Source: Planctomycetota bacterium
GTDB lineage: Bacteria; Planctomycetota; Phycisphaerae; Phycisphaerales; UBA1924
Direction: 5' to 3'
Assembly: GCA_024280755.1 (NCBI GenBank)
Contig: JAJRPN010000014.1
Coordinates: forward strand, 1-43,198
DNA length: 43,198 nucleotides
Shown piece by piece: positions 15,718-23,784 of this stretch; the stretch's first letter is position 1, and each line of letters starts with the position of its first letter. Below the pieces are notes generated by a model. It saw nothing but the letters and a program-made list of their open reading frames with translations, ran no database searches and was not told the origin of the DNA. A program made the translations under genes and the position numbers.

Positions 15718-17421
15718 ATGGATACCCAACATCAACATCCTGAGCACCATCAAAAGCCACGCGGCGGCATCGCGTGGCCTACAGCTCATCTTTTGGCGCT
15801 GGCACCGCTCGATGTTTGGTTTCGGATGCTGCGTCGATCGGGCGGTGTACGCCCCCGCTATTGGCCTCGGCTCGGTTTCATCCTCTTTACGAGCTTCATC
15901 GGGACGATCTGCACTGTTCATGAACGAGTGATCTTGAGTGTGATTCGTCGTCGGCGATTTGGGACCGATCCTTTGATTGAGCCTCGGATTGGGCATCCGA
16001 CAATCGTGATCCTTGGATATTACCGATCAGGCACGACGCATCTGCATAATCTGATGAGCTGCGATGATCGGCTCATCACGCCTCGGTGGTATCAATGTTT
16101 GGCAGGGCAGGGGTTTGTTTTTGGGTGGTCGTTAATTCGGTTTCTCTTGGTGCCGTTCTTGGGTGGGACTCGCCCGCAGGACGCCGTCGGCTTTGGCCCC
16201 AACTGGCCAGCCGAAGATGATTTCGCATTGAGCACCTGGGGCATGTGTAGTTCGATCCCCGGACGGTTCATTTGGCCGAGCCAATGGGACGACTGGAAAC
16301 GCTGGCACGCGCTTGAAGATTTGAGCGAGAAGGAACTCCATCGCTGGCGCTCACTCATGGCCATGTTCATCTGGAAACTCACGCGGGGAAAACGAAATCG
16401 ATCGAAGTTTTTGCTCCTCAAGACCCCAAGCCACACCGCACGGGTCGCCGAGCTTGATCGGTTGTTGAATGGAAATGTCAAGTTCATTCATCTTGTGCGA
16501 GAACCCGGTGCTGTGATCGATTCCAATGTTCGTTTGCATCTGTCATTGGCTGAGCACCTGCTCGAAGATGCGCCAGATACCCAAACTATCCGAGATCGGG
16601 TGGTCGAGGAATACGCCCAGACAGAATCCAAAGCTGCCGTTGAACTACAGGCGCTCGATGACGAACGATCCACCTATAAACGGTTCATCAGGGTGCGTTA
16701 TCAAGATCTCCGAGCTGACGAAATGGGGACGCTGCAAGAAATATATGACACGCTTGGCATCCCCACTCTTTGGTGGAGCTCAGCGTGCGAGTCATCGGCT
16801 CAGAGCTACCTTGAATCGCTGGGCAGCTATACGACCAATCAAGAACAACTCGATCTTGGAACGCCAACCCCGCGAGAGCAAGAAGTATGCGATGAAATGC
16901 GAGAATGGTACTGCCACGATATCCCGCCTACAAATGAATCGAAGATTGAACCCGTTGAGCAAGCACCAGCACGAACCTTGCGAGGAATCGGTGCGAGCGT
17001 GCTGATTTCCATTGCCTGTGGTGCTGCTTGGATCGGAATCATCTGGGCGATCCATGCAATCGACTCCAATATTCACGCCCGGCTCGTTCCCGCGGTATGG
17101 ATCTGCGGGGCTTTCATCGGGTTCGGCGTTCGCAAAGCCTCAGGCAACGGGAGCCGACAACTCGGAATCTTGGCGGCCGTGATGACACTGCTCGTTGTGT
17201 TCGCAGTCGCCTTCCCTGTCACGGTCATCAACTGGAATTGGGCAAGCAACGGCACAACTCAGCAATGGCTCTATCACAACGCCAAAGGCGGATACGAAGG
17301 GCTGCGAAGCGTGGCATCAATCGTCTTCATCATCCTTGGAGCAATCACCGCATATCGACACGCCAGCGCATCAGGGCCAACAGCCCCCGGAAAAACGATT
17401 CCCAAATCTGCGAAGCTATAA
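15718..17421 (+). CDS. Sulfotransferase family protein with C-terminal membrane domain
   Basis: 567 residues. Residues about 90-400 form a PAPS-dependent sulfotransferase fold: the 5'-phosphosulfate loop 'YYRSGTTHL' (101-109), 'LLKTPSH' further on, and the 3'-phosphate block 'IHLVREPGAVIDSN'. The remaining 150 residues hold about four hydrophobic helices ('LISIACGAAWIGIIWAI', 'LVPAVWICGAFIGFG', 'ILAAVMTLLVVFAVAF', 'SIVFIILGAITAY'). This would place the enzyme at the membrane, possibly to sulfate a lipid or exported glycan; that is inference. The N-terminus also has a hydrophobic patch (52-66). It stands at the head of a + strand group with crcB and sixA, but those are unrelated in function. 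Confidence 0.85.
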   Translation: MDTQHQHPEHHQKPRGGIAWPTAHLLALAPLDVWFRMLRRSGGVRPRYWPRLGFILFTSFIGTICTVHERVILSVIRRRRFGTDPLIEPRIGHPTIVILGYYRSGTTHLHNLMSCDDRLITPRWYQCLAGQGFVFGWSLIRFLLVPFLGGTRPQDAVGFGPNWPAEDDFALSTWGMCSSIPGRFIWPSQWDDWKRWHALEDLSEKELHRWRSLMAMFIWKLTRGKRNRSKFLLLKTPSHTARVAELDRLLNGNVKFIHLVREPGAVIDSNVRLHLSLAEHLLEDAPDTQTIRDRVVEEYAQTESKAAVELQALDDERSTYKRFIRVRYQDLRADEMGTLQEIYDTLGIPTLWWSSACESSAQSYLESLGSYTTNQEQLDLGTPTPREQEVCDEMREWYCHDIPPTNESKIEPVEQAPARTLRGIGASVLISIACGAAWIGIIWAIHAIDSNIHARLVPAVWICGAFIGFGVRKASGNGSRQLGILAAVMTLLVVFAVAFPVTVINWNWASNGTTQQWLYHNAKGGYEGLRSVASIVFIILGAITAYRHASASGPTAPGKTIPKSAKL

Positions 17422-17453
17422 TCTACTCAACTAAAATCTGCTAAGGTAGTCTC

Positions 17454-17864
17454 ATGAACAAGCTCATGCTCGTATTCATCGGCGGCGGGATCGGCTCAAC
17501 CCTTCGCTACTCCATCGGCTTACTCATCGGTCGATTCACACCAGCCAACGCCGACACACCCCATTGGCTCTCGATGTATCCGGTCGCCACGCTGCTTGTG
17601 AATCTGATCGGGTGCGGGCTCATTGGGCTCGCGTGGGGAATGCTTGGCGATCCTGAAGAAGGCAACGAAGCAATCCGTGTCGCGCTCATCGTTGGCGTGC
17701 TCGGCGGGTTCACCACATTCTCATCGTTTGGCTGGGAAACACTCGATCTGATGAACAACGGACGGCTCGGCGCCGCGATGATGTATGTGATGATTAGTGT
17801 CGCTATCGGATTGTTCGCGGCTTGGAGCGGACACGCACTCGGGCTTATGATTTCTGGAGGCTAA
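17454..17864 (+). CDS. crcB: Fluoride exporter CrcB/Fluc
   Basis: 136 residues with four membrane helices, the usual size. It is a dimeric fluoride channel that protects the cell from fluoride. Signature blocks are present: 'GGGIGSTLRYSIG' at the start, 'PVATLLVNLIGCGLIG' with the conserved Asn of helix 2, and 'GVLGGFTTFSSFGWE' (the TTFS Phe-box). AAGG eight bases before ATG can serve as ribosome site. Only 32 bases separate it from the sulfotransferase gene, so there is no room for a fluoride riboswitch here. It is probably co-transcribed with sixA, whose start lies four bases past its stop. Confidence 0.93.
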   Translation: MNKLMLVFIGGGIGSTLRYSIGLLIGRFTPANADTPHWLSMYPVATLLVNLIGCGLIGLAWGMLGDPEEGNEAIRVALIVGVLGGFTTFSSFGWETLDLMNNGRLGAAMMYVMISVAIGLFAAWSGHALGLMISGG

Positions 17865-17868
17865 CCCC

Positions 17869-18342
17869 ATGCTCATCTACATCATCCGACACGGCGACGC
17901 GCATCATCAATCAAGCACCGGGCGTGACCGAGACCGCACACTTACCGACAAAGGTCATCGACAAGCCAAAGCCGTCGGCGAGTTCCTTGCGAGTTGCAAA
18001 GCCGCGCCTCAAATGGTCATCGCATCGCCCTACACCCGAGCCCAAGAAACTGCCTGCGCGATCTGGGCAGCACTCGCTCAAGACCAGCACACCGACGACC
18101 GACTCGGAGCCGACCGGGGACTCTCCGAGATGCTCAGCGTAGTGAATGATCATCAGCATATCGAAACCATTGCCATCGTCAGCCATATGCCAACCGTCGC
18201 CGAGTTCGAGTCACTCCTGACACAAGGCCCAGCGAGTGGAACCACGCCGTTCATGACGGGCGAACTCAAAGCCATCGACATCGTCGGCAACGAATTCATC
18301 GGGCAAGGCACGCTCATCGATCGCTACAGGCTCGAAAACTAG
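17869..18342 (+). CDS. sixA: Phosphohistidine phosphatase SixA-like
   Basis: 157 residues, typical SixA length. The histidine phosphatase superfamily core is clear: R7-H8-G9 at the end of the first strand, 'LTDKGHRQAKAVGEFL', 'VIASPYTRAQETA' (second Arg), E in 'LSEML', and the late catalytic His in 'AIVSHMPTV'. The family removes phosphate from phosphohistidine proteins such as HPt or PTS carriers. TGGAGG lies eight bases before ATG, a strong site. It ends with TAG at 18340-18342, and the conserved left end of hairpin element copy 1 follows at once. Confidence 0.9.
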   Translation: MLIYIIRHGDAHHQSSTGRDRDRTLTDKGHRQAKAVGEFLASCKAAPQMVIASPYTRAQETACAIWAALAQDQHTDDRLGADRGLSEMLSVVNDHQHIETIAIVSHMPTVAEFESLLTQGPASGTTPFMTGELKAIDIVGNEFIGQGTLIDRYRLEN

Positions 18343-18345
18343 TCC

Positions 18346-18546
18346 GTGTCTGACGGCTCATGTTTTTCAACTATTCGCCTCCCCCGGGCTTCCGGGGGAG
18401 GTGCCGATCGAAGTGAGGCGGAGGGGGTCTTGCTTCGCTTTGCCCTTTGTTTCAGCATCAAAAGACCCCCTCCGTCTGCTGCGCAGCCACCTCCCCCGGA
18501 GGCCCGGGGGAGGAGAGTATGTGATCAAACATGAGCCGTCAGACAC
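18346..18546. repeat. Hairpin-rich inverted-repeat element, copy 1 (complete, with 20-bp terminal inverted repeats)
   Basis: Ends: GTGTCTGACGGCTCATGTTT (18346-18365) and its perfect inverse (18527-18546). Inside, each side has a 24-base hairpin (18378-18401 and 18490-18513, CCTCCCCCGG... palindromes). Between them is an inner inverted pair GGAGGGGGTCTT / AAGACCCCCTCC (18420-18431, 18462-18473). It fills the whole space between the convergent sixA and hydrolase genes and could end transcription from both sides. No coding capacity. Confidence 0.9.
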
Positions 18547-18550
18547 CGCC

Positions 18551-20020
18551 TTAGTCCGAAGCAGGATCAATCACATGCTTAGTGATCCATTTGTCGATCC
18601 TCGTAACCTGTGTTGGCAAACCCGCAAAGATCAGCTCGTGCCCAATCGGATACGACCACCGTTCTGGCTGGCCGAGTTGTTGATAGAGCAGTTGACCAGA
18701 TGATGATGGAACCGCTTTGTCAGCGGATGCGTGAAGCATCAGCACCGGGATATCCGTCATCTCGGTCGCGGTGTGATACGCATCGAGCTTTGATTTTTTG
18801 AGATAACTCGCTGAGAGAGTTTCGAGTTGTTCGTCGGTTGGTTTCCCAAGATCAGTGTCAAGTCTGGGTTCTTTATTTCCAGCTTTAAAATCAAAGACCA
18901 TCGCATCAATCCATGCTTTGTAGTTCGATTCGATCGCAATCATCAAAAAATCAGCACCACCTGCGATCAACACCGCTCCGTCATACGCTTCGGGCGAATA
19001 CGCATACACCGTTGGCAACATCATCGCGCCACCCGACATACCGACAAGAACTATTGGTTTATCTTGAAGGCCCGGACGAAGATTCATCACATAATCAAGT
19101 GCGGCCTTGGTCGCATACGCACCTTCAGCAACGCGCTCATCGTTAATCGCCGCAGCCTTACGAGCGACTGATTTTTCATTCCCGGATACAACATTCATCA
19201 TCGCATGCTGGGTAAAACGCGATGGATGCGAACGCATCCGCAGAACCCCATAATCTTGATGATGCCAATATTTTTCGAGACCATCGATGATCACATCAGG
19301 AGTCCCGAACATCCCTGGCAAGAGAATGATCATACCAACAGGCTCAGATTTGTATTCTTCACCCTTTGGATCACGATAAGTAAACCAAGTCCGCTGAAGT
19401 TCGACATGATCCTCACCAGATGCAAACTCGGGGTCTTTCTTACCCGCAATGGTCATATTGTATTTTTTCTTCTCCCCAGTCTTTTGGTTTTCAACTACAA
19501 GTTCGCTCACCTTATCTGGTTCGTACTTTGTCGCTGAGACAAACTTAAAGGAAAGATCGGGGATATCAGATTTCTGAAGTGTTCCAGAGTCTTGAATCGG
19601 ATCAGCATACAAGTGAACCTTATTCTCTGGGTTGGGAACAAACAAAAACGAGCCGCCGGCTTCTGATTTAAACTTAAAACCTGTTTCGATCCCAATGTCA
19701 GCAGCCAACTGATTCGCATCGGTGTACTCAACATCGGTCGAACGAAACTGATGATGTCGCGAGAGATGGATCGGACGCAACGGCACATCAGGCTCTAACT
19801 CGATAATCGTTCCTCGCTGTTCTGGATCATTTCCCCAACGCATTGGCCAACGCGATACGGCAGCTTCAGTCTCATCAGTCGCCACCAGAGAAGATGCCCG
19901 AGCGACAACCTGCGTGTTCACTGCGGGAGCGATTGATGGAGATTGAACCGATCGACAGCCTATCGTTTGGCTCAAGGCTGCAACAACGATCAACAGTGTG
20001 TGAATAACTGGAATACCCAT
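18551..20020 (-). CDS. Alpha/beta hydrolase, probable lipoprotein
   Basis: 489 residues from ATG 20020, which has GGAG seven bases upstream (a further ATG at 20050 lacks one). The N-terminus is hydrophobic and ends T-I-G-C, a weak lipobox, so the protein may be anchored in a membrane. The catalytic domain occupies the second half: nucleophile Ser in 'VLVGMSGGAMM' (G-x-S-x-G), a likely acid in 'LHASADKAVPSS', and a late His in 'PIGHELIF'. The first 200 residues are beta-rich and unlike known hydrolases. The substrate is unknown. It converges with sixA across repeat copy 1 and diverges from the DUF368 transporter gene. Confidence 0.8.
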   Translation of the reverse strand: MGIPVIHTLLIVVAALSQTIGCRSVQSPSIAPAVNTQVVARASSLVATDETEAAVSRWPMRWGNDPEQRGTIIELEPDVPLRPIHLSRHHQFRSTDVEYTDANQLAADIGIETGFKFKSEAGGSFLFVPNPENKVHLYADPIQDSGTLQKSDIPDLSFKFVSATKYEPDKVSELVVENQKTGEKKKYNMTIAGKKDPEFASGEDHVELQRTWFTYRDPKGEEYKSEPVGMIILLPGMFGTPDVIIDGLEKYWHHQDYGVLRMRSHPSRFTQHAMMNVVSGNEKSVARKAAAINDERVAEGAYATKAALDYVMNLRPGLQDKPIVLVGMSGGAMMLPTVYAYSPEAYDGAVLIAGGADFLMIAIESNYKAWIDAMVFDFKAGNKEPRLDTDLGKPTDEQLETLSASYLKKSKLDAYHTATEMTDIPVLMLHASADKAVPSSSGQLLYQQLGQPERWSYPIGHELIFAGLPTQVTRIDKWITKHVIDPASD

Positions 20021-20101
20021 GAACGATCTCCGGAAAATATACCTGCCCAACTGGACATCGGCGGGGTCCTATGTCGATGATACCGGATATTGTAACACAG
20101 G

Positions 20102-20130
20102 CTGACAGTAATCGACACCCGGCCTATAGA
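20102..20130 (+). promoter_or_regulatory. Promoter of the DUF368 transporter gene
   Basis: CTGACA, 17-base spacer, TATAGA; each hexamer has five of six consensus bases. It places the transcript start near 20137, which supports ATG 20155 rather than the in-frame ATG at 20071. Confidence 0.65.
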
Positions 20131-20154
20131 GATACGAAAGAAGAGCGGCTCGGC

Positions 20155-21147
20155 ATGACTGAAACTCAAAAAGAATCACGAATCCCACTGATCCGATGTG
20201 GACTCGGAGGCGTCCTCATGGGACTCGCCAACCTCGTCCCCGGAATCTCAGGGGGCACCATGCTCGTCGCCTGTGGCATCTACACACTCTTTATCGACGC
20301 GGTATCTGACGCAACACGATTCCGATTCTCTCGCAAAACAATCATGATCCTCGGCGCGGTCGTCCTCGGAGCACTCATCGCTATTGGCGGACTCGCGAGC
20401 ACCATCCACTGGGCGCTCGTCCACCACCGCTGGATGATGTTCTCCGTATTCATCGGGCTCACCCTCGGCGGCATCCCCATCCTCTGGTCGATGGCTAAAC
20501 CGATCAAGAAAGATTCATACCTCGGCATGATCGCCGGCGTCGCCTTCATGGGTGGGCTCGTCTTCCTCCAAGAAATGGGAGGCGAAGGACTCGTACTCTC
20601 AGGCACCGTCGGGTTCATCGTCGGCGGCGCAGCCGCAGCGAGCGCGATGATCCTCCCAGGAGTCTCGGGCGCATTCCTCTTGCTCTTGCTCGGGCTGTAC
20701 GAACCAATCATCGGCGCAATCAAAGACACTGTTCATGCGCTCAAAGATGGTGATGTCGGCGCAGTCATCGATCAGATGGGTGTGATCATCCCCGTCGGCA
20801 TCGGCGTACTCCTCGGCGTCGCCATCGTGAGCAATGTCCTCAAGTGGGTCCTCCACCGCTACGAACGAATCACCCTGGGCGTACTGCTTGGATTGATCGT
20901 GGCTGCCCCAGCGGGGCTGTATCCATTCCGCGATGGTGTGCTGCCTGTGATTGGCGATGAGATCAAAGGCGAACTCGTCACCGAAGCAAACCTTGCTGAG
21001 ATGCAAGCCGACGACAATGCCAAAGATTGGAAGCAAGAAGCATTCAAACCCACCGGCTCACAAATCATCGCTTCAAATCTCTTGATCGTGCTCGGGTTCG
21101 GGATGACGGTTGGAATCGCTCGCTTAGGGCGCGAGAAAAAAGAGTAA
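20155..21147 (+). CDS. DUF368 family undecaprenyl-phosphate transporter (PopT type)
   Basis: 330 residues and about eight to nine membrane helices. The DUF368 double signature is intact: 'NLVPGISGGTM' (27-37) and its inverted-repeat partner 'AMILPGVSGAFLLLLLGLYE'. Members of this family have been shown to return undecaprenyl phosphate across the cytoplasmic membrane for reuse in cell-envelope synthesis. In this protein a polar stretch of about 50 residues (G-D-E-I-K-G ... K-W-x-Q-E) splits the last two helices. Its own promoter is at 20102-20130. The neighbours (hydrolase, lgt) are also envelope-related, which fits. Confidence 0.88.
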   Translation: MTETQKESRIPLIRCGLGGVLMGLANLVPGISGGTMLVACGIYTLFIDAVSDATRFRFSRKTIMILGAVVLGALIAIGGLASTIHWALVHHRWMMFSVFIGLTLGGIPILWSMAKPIKKDSYLGMIAGVAFMGGLVFLQEMGGEGLVLSGTVGFIVGGAAAASAMILPGVSGAFLLLLLGLYEPIIGAIKDTVHALKDGDVGAVIDQMGVIIPVGIGVLLGVAIVSNVLKWVLHRYERITLGVLLGLIVAAPAGLYPFRDGVLPVIGDEIKGELVTEANLAEMQADDNAKDWKQEAFKPTGSQIIASNLLIVLGFGMTVGIARLGREKKE

Positions 21148-21158
21148 TCAAACTCAAT

Positions 21159-21578
21159 TTACTTCGTGTCAATACTCCAACTATTTCCCTTCGAATAAAT
21201 CACAGGATTCGGCGCCAGCAACCAACCACTATAATCGTGACTGAGTTGGAACTCCCCTCCATGTAGCTGAGAATCTTCCGGCCACAAGTGGTAGCTCCAA
21301 AAATCTTCATTCCCTGTAGGGCTTGGAATTTGGCTGAGTAGGGTTGGAACGAGATCTTTGAGTACCGCCGGATAAGAACCATTTTCACCGTGATACTCTT
21401 TGAGAGCCACAAGAATGATGTCTCCTTGTTTCATGGCATCTTCAATATCTTGATCGCTTGGGCCATCAAGCCCAATGAAGATAAACCAGAGTGCCAAACC
21501 GATAAGAGCCGTGCAAACAATGGCGAGAAGGCCTCCACACCCAACAACCCAAATATACTTACTCTTCTCATTCTCCAC
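21159..21578 (-). CDS. Single-pass membrane protein with pseudopilin-like soluble part, unknown
   Basis: 139 residues from GTG 21578, with AAAGGG about eight bases upstream; the start overlaps the end of lgt by 11 bases. One membrane helix lies at about 9-30 ('VVGCGGLLAIVCTALIGLAL'). The rest follows the pattern of pseudopilin-type C-terminal domains: a helix with 'ILVALKEYHGENGSYPAVL', then 'LVPTLLSQIPSPTG...FWSYHL'. It has no prepilin-peptidase motif. It is the third gene of the tatD-lgt operon. A role in lipoprotein processing would be guesswork. Confidence 0.7.
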   Translation of the reverse strand: MENEKSKYIWVVGCGGLLAIVCTALIGLALWFIFIGLDGPSDQDIEDAMKQGDIILVALKEYHGENGSYPAVLKDLVPTLLSQIPSPTGNEDFWSYHLWPEDSQLHGGEFQLSHDYSGWLLAPNPVIYSKGNSWSIDTK

Positions 21579-22677
21579 TGCTTTGCCCTTTGTTAAGCCA
21601 GCCGCCCAGCTTGTCCGCCGACGATCGCATTGCGTACACCACCAACGCGATGCCAACAATCAGCGTGATCGCCGAATAAGTTTGCCCGCGTGTCAAAGGC
21701 CCAAACTGGCTCACCCCCGCATCGGGCAGACGAATAAAATCCATCGGGATTCGCCCCAACGCATACACAATCGCAAACGCCCCCGCGATCAGCCCCGGCT
21801 TGCGTGGCTTCATCGCAATGATCCAAACCACCGCCAGCACCAACAACCCATCAAGCCCGGCTTGAAAAAGCTGCGTCGGGTATCGCGCAGCAATCAAAGG
21901 CTCAAGCTGGGCCTTCAAACCATCGTCGCCGCGTTGGATCAGATCAAGCATGCGGCCATACCCAAGGAACCAGTCTTGTTCGTTGGGGAGCATGTGCATC
22001 ATCGAGAGCTGCATGATCTGGTTCATCTGCTCGGGGGTTTGAACAAGCTGCGAATCGGTCAGCGAAGTGATCTCTTGCGGGTATCGAACCGCCCAGAACG
22101 GTGCTTTTTCGCCCGGATTGGCGACCACCGCACCGAGCAGTTCGCCATTGATGAAGTTGGCCATGCGTCCGAAGAACAGCCCGAACGGCGCGACGAGCAC
22201 CGCTGTATCAAAGATATGCAAAGGCGAGCATCGCCCCTCGATCTTGCCCGTTGGTGTCTTGAAGCCTCGAGAAATCCGCCAGCATGCGAATGCGACCCCG
22301 ATGATGCCCCCGTGCGATGCCATGCCCCCGTTGTTAATCGCCAACACCCCCCACCAGGGCGCAGAGCTTGAGAAATCAGTAAGCAAGCTCGGCTCATACC
22401 CAATCACATAAAACAGCCGACCGCCGATGAGCGTGCCCACGATCAGGTACATCATCGCATCGCCAATTCGATCATACGGAATCAGCGTCGCGTTGCGTTT
22501 GCTCAGGAATCGCAAGAACAAATATGCAAAGGTAAACCCCAGCGCATACGAAAGCCCGTAATACCGAATACCAAAGGTCGGGGTAAACTTCACCAAAAAC
22601 GGCGAAAGGTCATGGAACCAACCGCCAAGGTTGGTTTGCACTGAGGCAGAAGCAAGATTGAGTGTTGAGCTTAGCAT
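21568..22677 (-). CDS. lgt: Prolipoprotein diacylglyceryl transferase
   Basis: 369 residues, longer than the usual 260-300. It attaches diacylglycerol to the lipobox cysteine of prolipoproteins in the cytoplasmic membrane, the first step of lipoprotein maturation. The Lgt signature 'GRMANFINGELLG' is exact, and 'MASHGGIIG' carries the conserved His-Gly-Gly. The extra length comes mainly from a loop of about 80 residues after the signature ('QLVQTPEQMNQIMQ...'). Seven membrane helices are expected. ATG 22677 overlaps the tatD stop (ATGCTAA), so translation is coupled. The window itself encodes at least six predicted lipoproteins that would be its substrates. Confidence 0.93.
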   Translation of the reverse strand: MLSSTLNLASASVQTNLGGWFHDLSPFLVKFTPTFGIRYYGLSYALGFTFAYLFLRFLSKRNATLIPYDRIGDAMMYLIVGTLIGGRLFYVIGYEPSLLTDFSSSAPWWGVLAINNGGMASHGGIIGVAFACWRISRGFKTPTGKIEGRCSPLHIFDTAVLVAPFGLFFGRMANFINGELLGAVVANPGEKAPFWAVRYPQEITSLTDSQLVQTPEQMNQIMQLSMMHMLPNEQDWFLGYGRMLDLIQRGDDGLKAQLEPLIAARYPTQLFQAGLDGLLVLAVVWIIAMKPRKPGLIAGAFAIVYALGRIPMDFIRLPDAGVSQFGPLTRGQTYSAITLIVGIALVVYAMRSSADKLGGWLNKGQSSGE

Positions 22678-23498
22678 GTACAAGGATTCGCAATGATTTC
22701 GGGTGCTGGCTTGGGAACTTTGATGCCAAAGAATGACTCGGTGTTGATGTCAATCTGATCGTGAAACTGCTCGAACGGCGTGTTTCGGATCGCAGCAAGA
22801 AACTGCGCAGTATACCGAGCGTATCCGGGCACACACGGACGGGTGCCCCGCTTGGGATCAGGAGCCAAGAACGGCGAATCGGTCTCCACCATAATCCGAT
22901 CCGCTGGAACGAATTTGGCTGCCTGGGCAACTTCCTTCGCGTTCTTGTAAGTCACAACCCCGGTGAATGAGATCATGGCACCAAAGTCCAGAACCGCCCG
23001 CGCCTCGTCCGGGTTACCTGTGAAACAATGGAACACAAACCGCGATGGATCGAGCGTGGTCTCACGCAGAATCGGAAGCAAATCATCAAACGCTTCTCGA
23101 CAATGGATCACGATCGGCAGATCAATCCCATCGTTGGCCTTGCACGATTCAATAAACGCCAGATGCGTCGCCAAAACCGGATCTTGGATAGATCGCACCG
23201 GGCGAGCATGCTTGTTATCCAAGCCCAACTCACCCCACGCAACGCATTTTTCGTGCTTGGCGATCTCACGGATCGCGTTCCAATCGTGAGGCTCCTTGTC
23301 CGCATACAAAGGGTGCACCCCCGCTGTGCACCACACATTGTCATATTCCTTCGCAACCCGCAACGCATCGTGCGAATCAACCGTCGTTGTCGCGATGGTA
23401 ATCACCCCCGTCACGCCCGCACCAGCAGCGTGATCAAGGATTTCGTCAATCCGCCCGGCGTAGTTGGGGAAGGTAAGATGGGCATGCGTGTCGATCAT
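22671..23498 (-). CDS. tatD: TatD family metal-dependent deoxyribonuclease
   Basis: 275 residues, normal length. A TIM-barrel metal hydrolase of the TatD family (3'-5' exonuclease, DNA repair). All metal-site motifs are visible: T-H-A-H (4-7), Glu in 'GELGLD', His in 'VIHCREA', His in 'FHCFTG', Asp in 'VETDSPFLAP'. It is first of three overlapping genes (tatD, lgt, unknown). On the minus strand TATGAT lies six bases before ATG and there is no ribosome site, so it is a leaderless candidate. Confidence 0.93.
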   Translation of the reverse strand: MIDTHAHLTFPNYAGRIDEILDHAAGAGVTGVITIATTTVDSHDALRVAKEYDNVWCTAGVHPLYADKEPHDWNAIREIAKHEKCVAWGELGLDNKHARPVRSIQDPVLATHLAFIESCKANDGIDLPIVIHCREAFDDLLPILRETTLDPSRFVFHCFTGNPDEARAVLDFGAMISFTGVVTYKNAKEVAQAAKFVPADRIMVETDSPFLAPDPKRGTRPCVPGYARYTAQFLAAIRNTPFEQFHDQIDINTESFFGIKVPKPAPEIIANPCTC

Positions 23499-23504
23499 GT
23501 GTCA

Positions 23505-23510
23505 ATCATA
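23505..23510 (-). promoter_or_regulatory. -10-like hexamer directly before tatD
   Basis: TATGAT on the minus strand, six bases before ATG 23498. The -35 is weak. Confidence 0.45.
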
Positions 23511-23570
23511 GGGTTGGGAGAGGGAAGTCGACAGGTAGGTCATCTGTGACAGCTCAATACATTCTCATCT

Positions 23571-23721
23571 CCTCCCCCGGGCTTCCGGGGGAGGTGGCGA
23601 ACGCAGTGAGGCGGAGGGGGTCCTCTTTTCGTTTTTTGCTTCCCACTCTGCGTAAACATCACACAGAAAACCCCCTCCGACCGCGAAGACGCGGCCACCT
23701 CCCCCGGAAGCCCGGGGGAGG
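23571..23721. repeat. Hairpin-rich inverted-repeat element, copy 2
   Basis: 24-base hairpins at 23571-23594 and 23698-23721, with inner arms GGCGGAGGGGGT and ACCCCCTCCG-like between them. Clear outer terminal repeats as in copy 1 are missing. It lies between the divergent tatD and NAD(P)H-hydrate dehydratase genes, so it cannot be only a terminator. Confidence 0.85.
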
Positions 23722-23784
23722 AGAAAAGAACAGTTCCTGAATGAAAAAAACATCTGACAAGACTTCGGCGTGCAACAATCCATT

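Noticed and set aside
17422..17453. Fluoride riboswitch before crcB
   Set aside because: The gap is only 32 bases and lacks the conserved pseudoknot elements of the motif.
20071..20154. N-terminal extension of the DUF368 transporter to ATG 20071
   Set aside because: The added residues are polar and not family-like, and the best promoter (20102-20130) lies inside the extension, so the transcript would start after that ATG.
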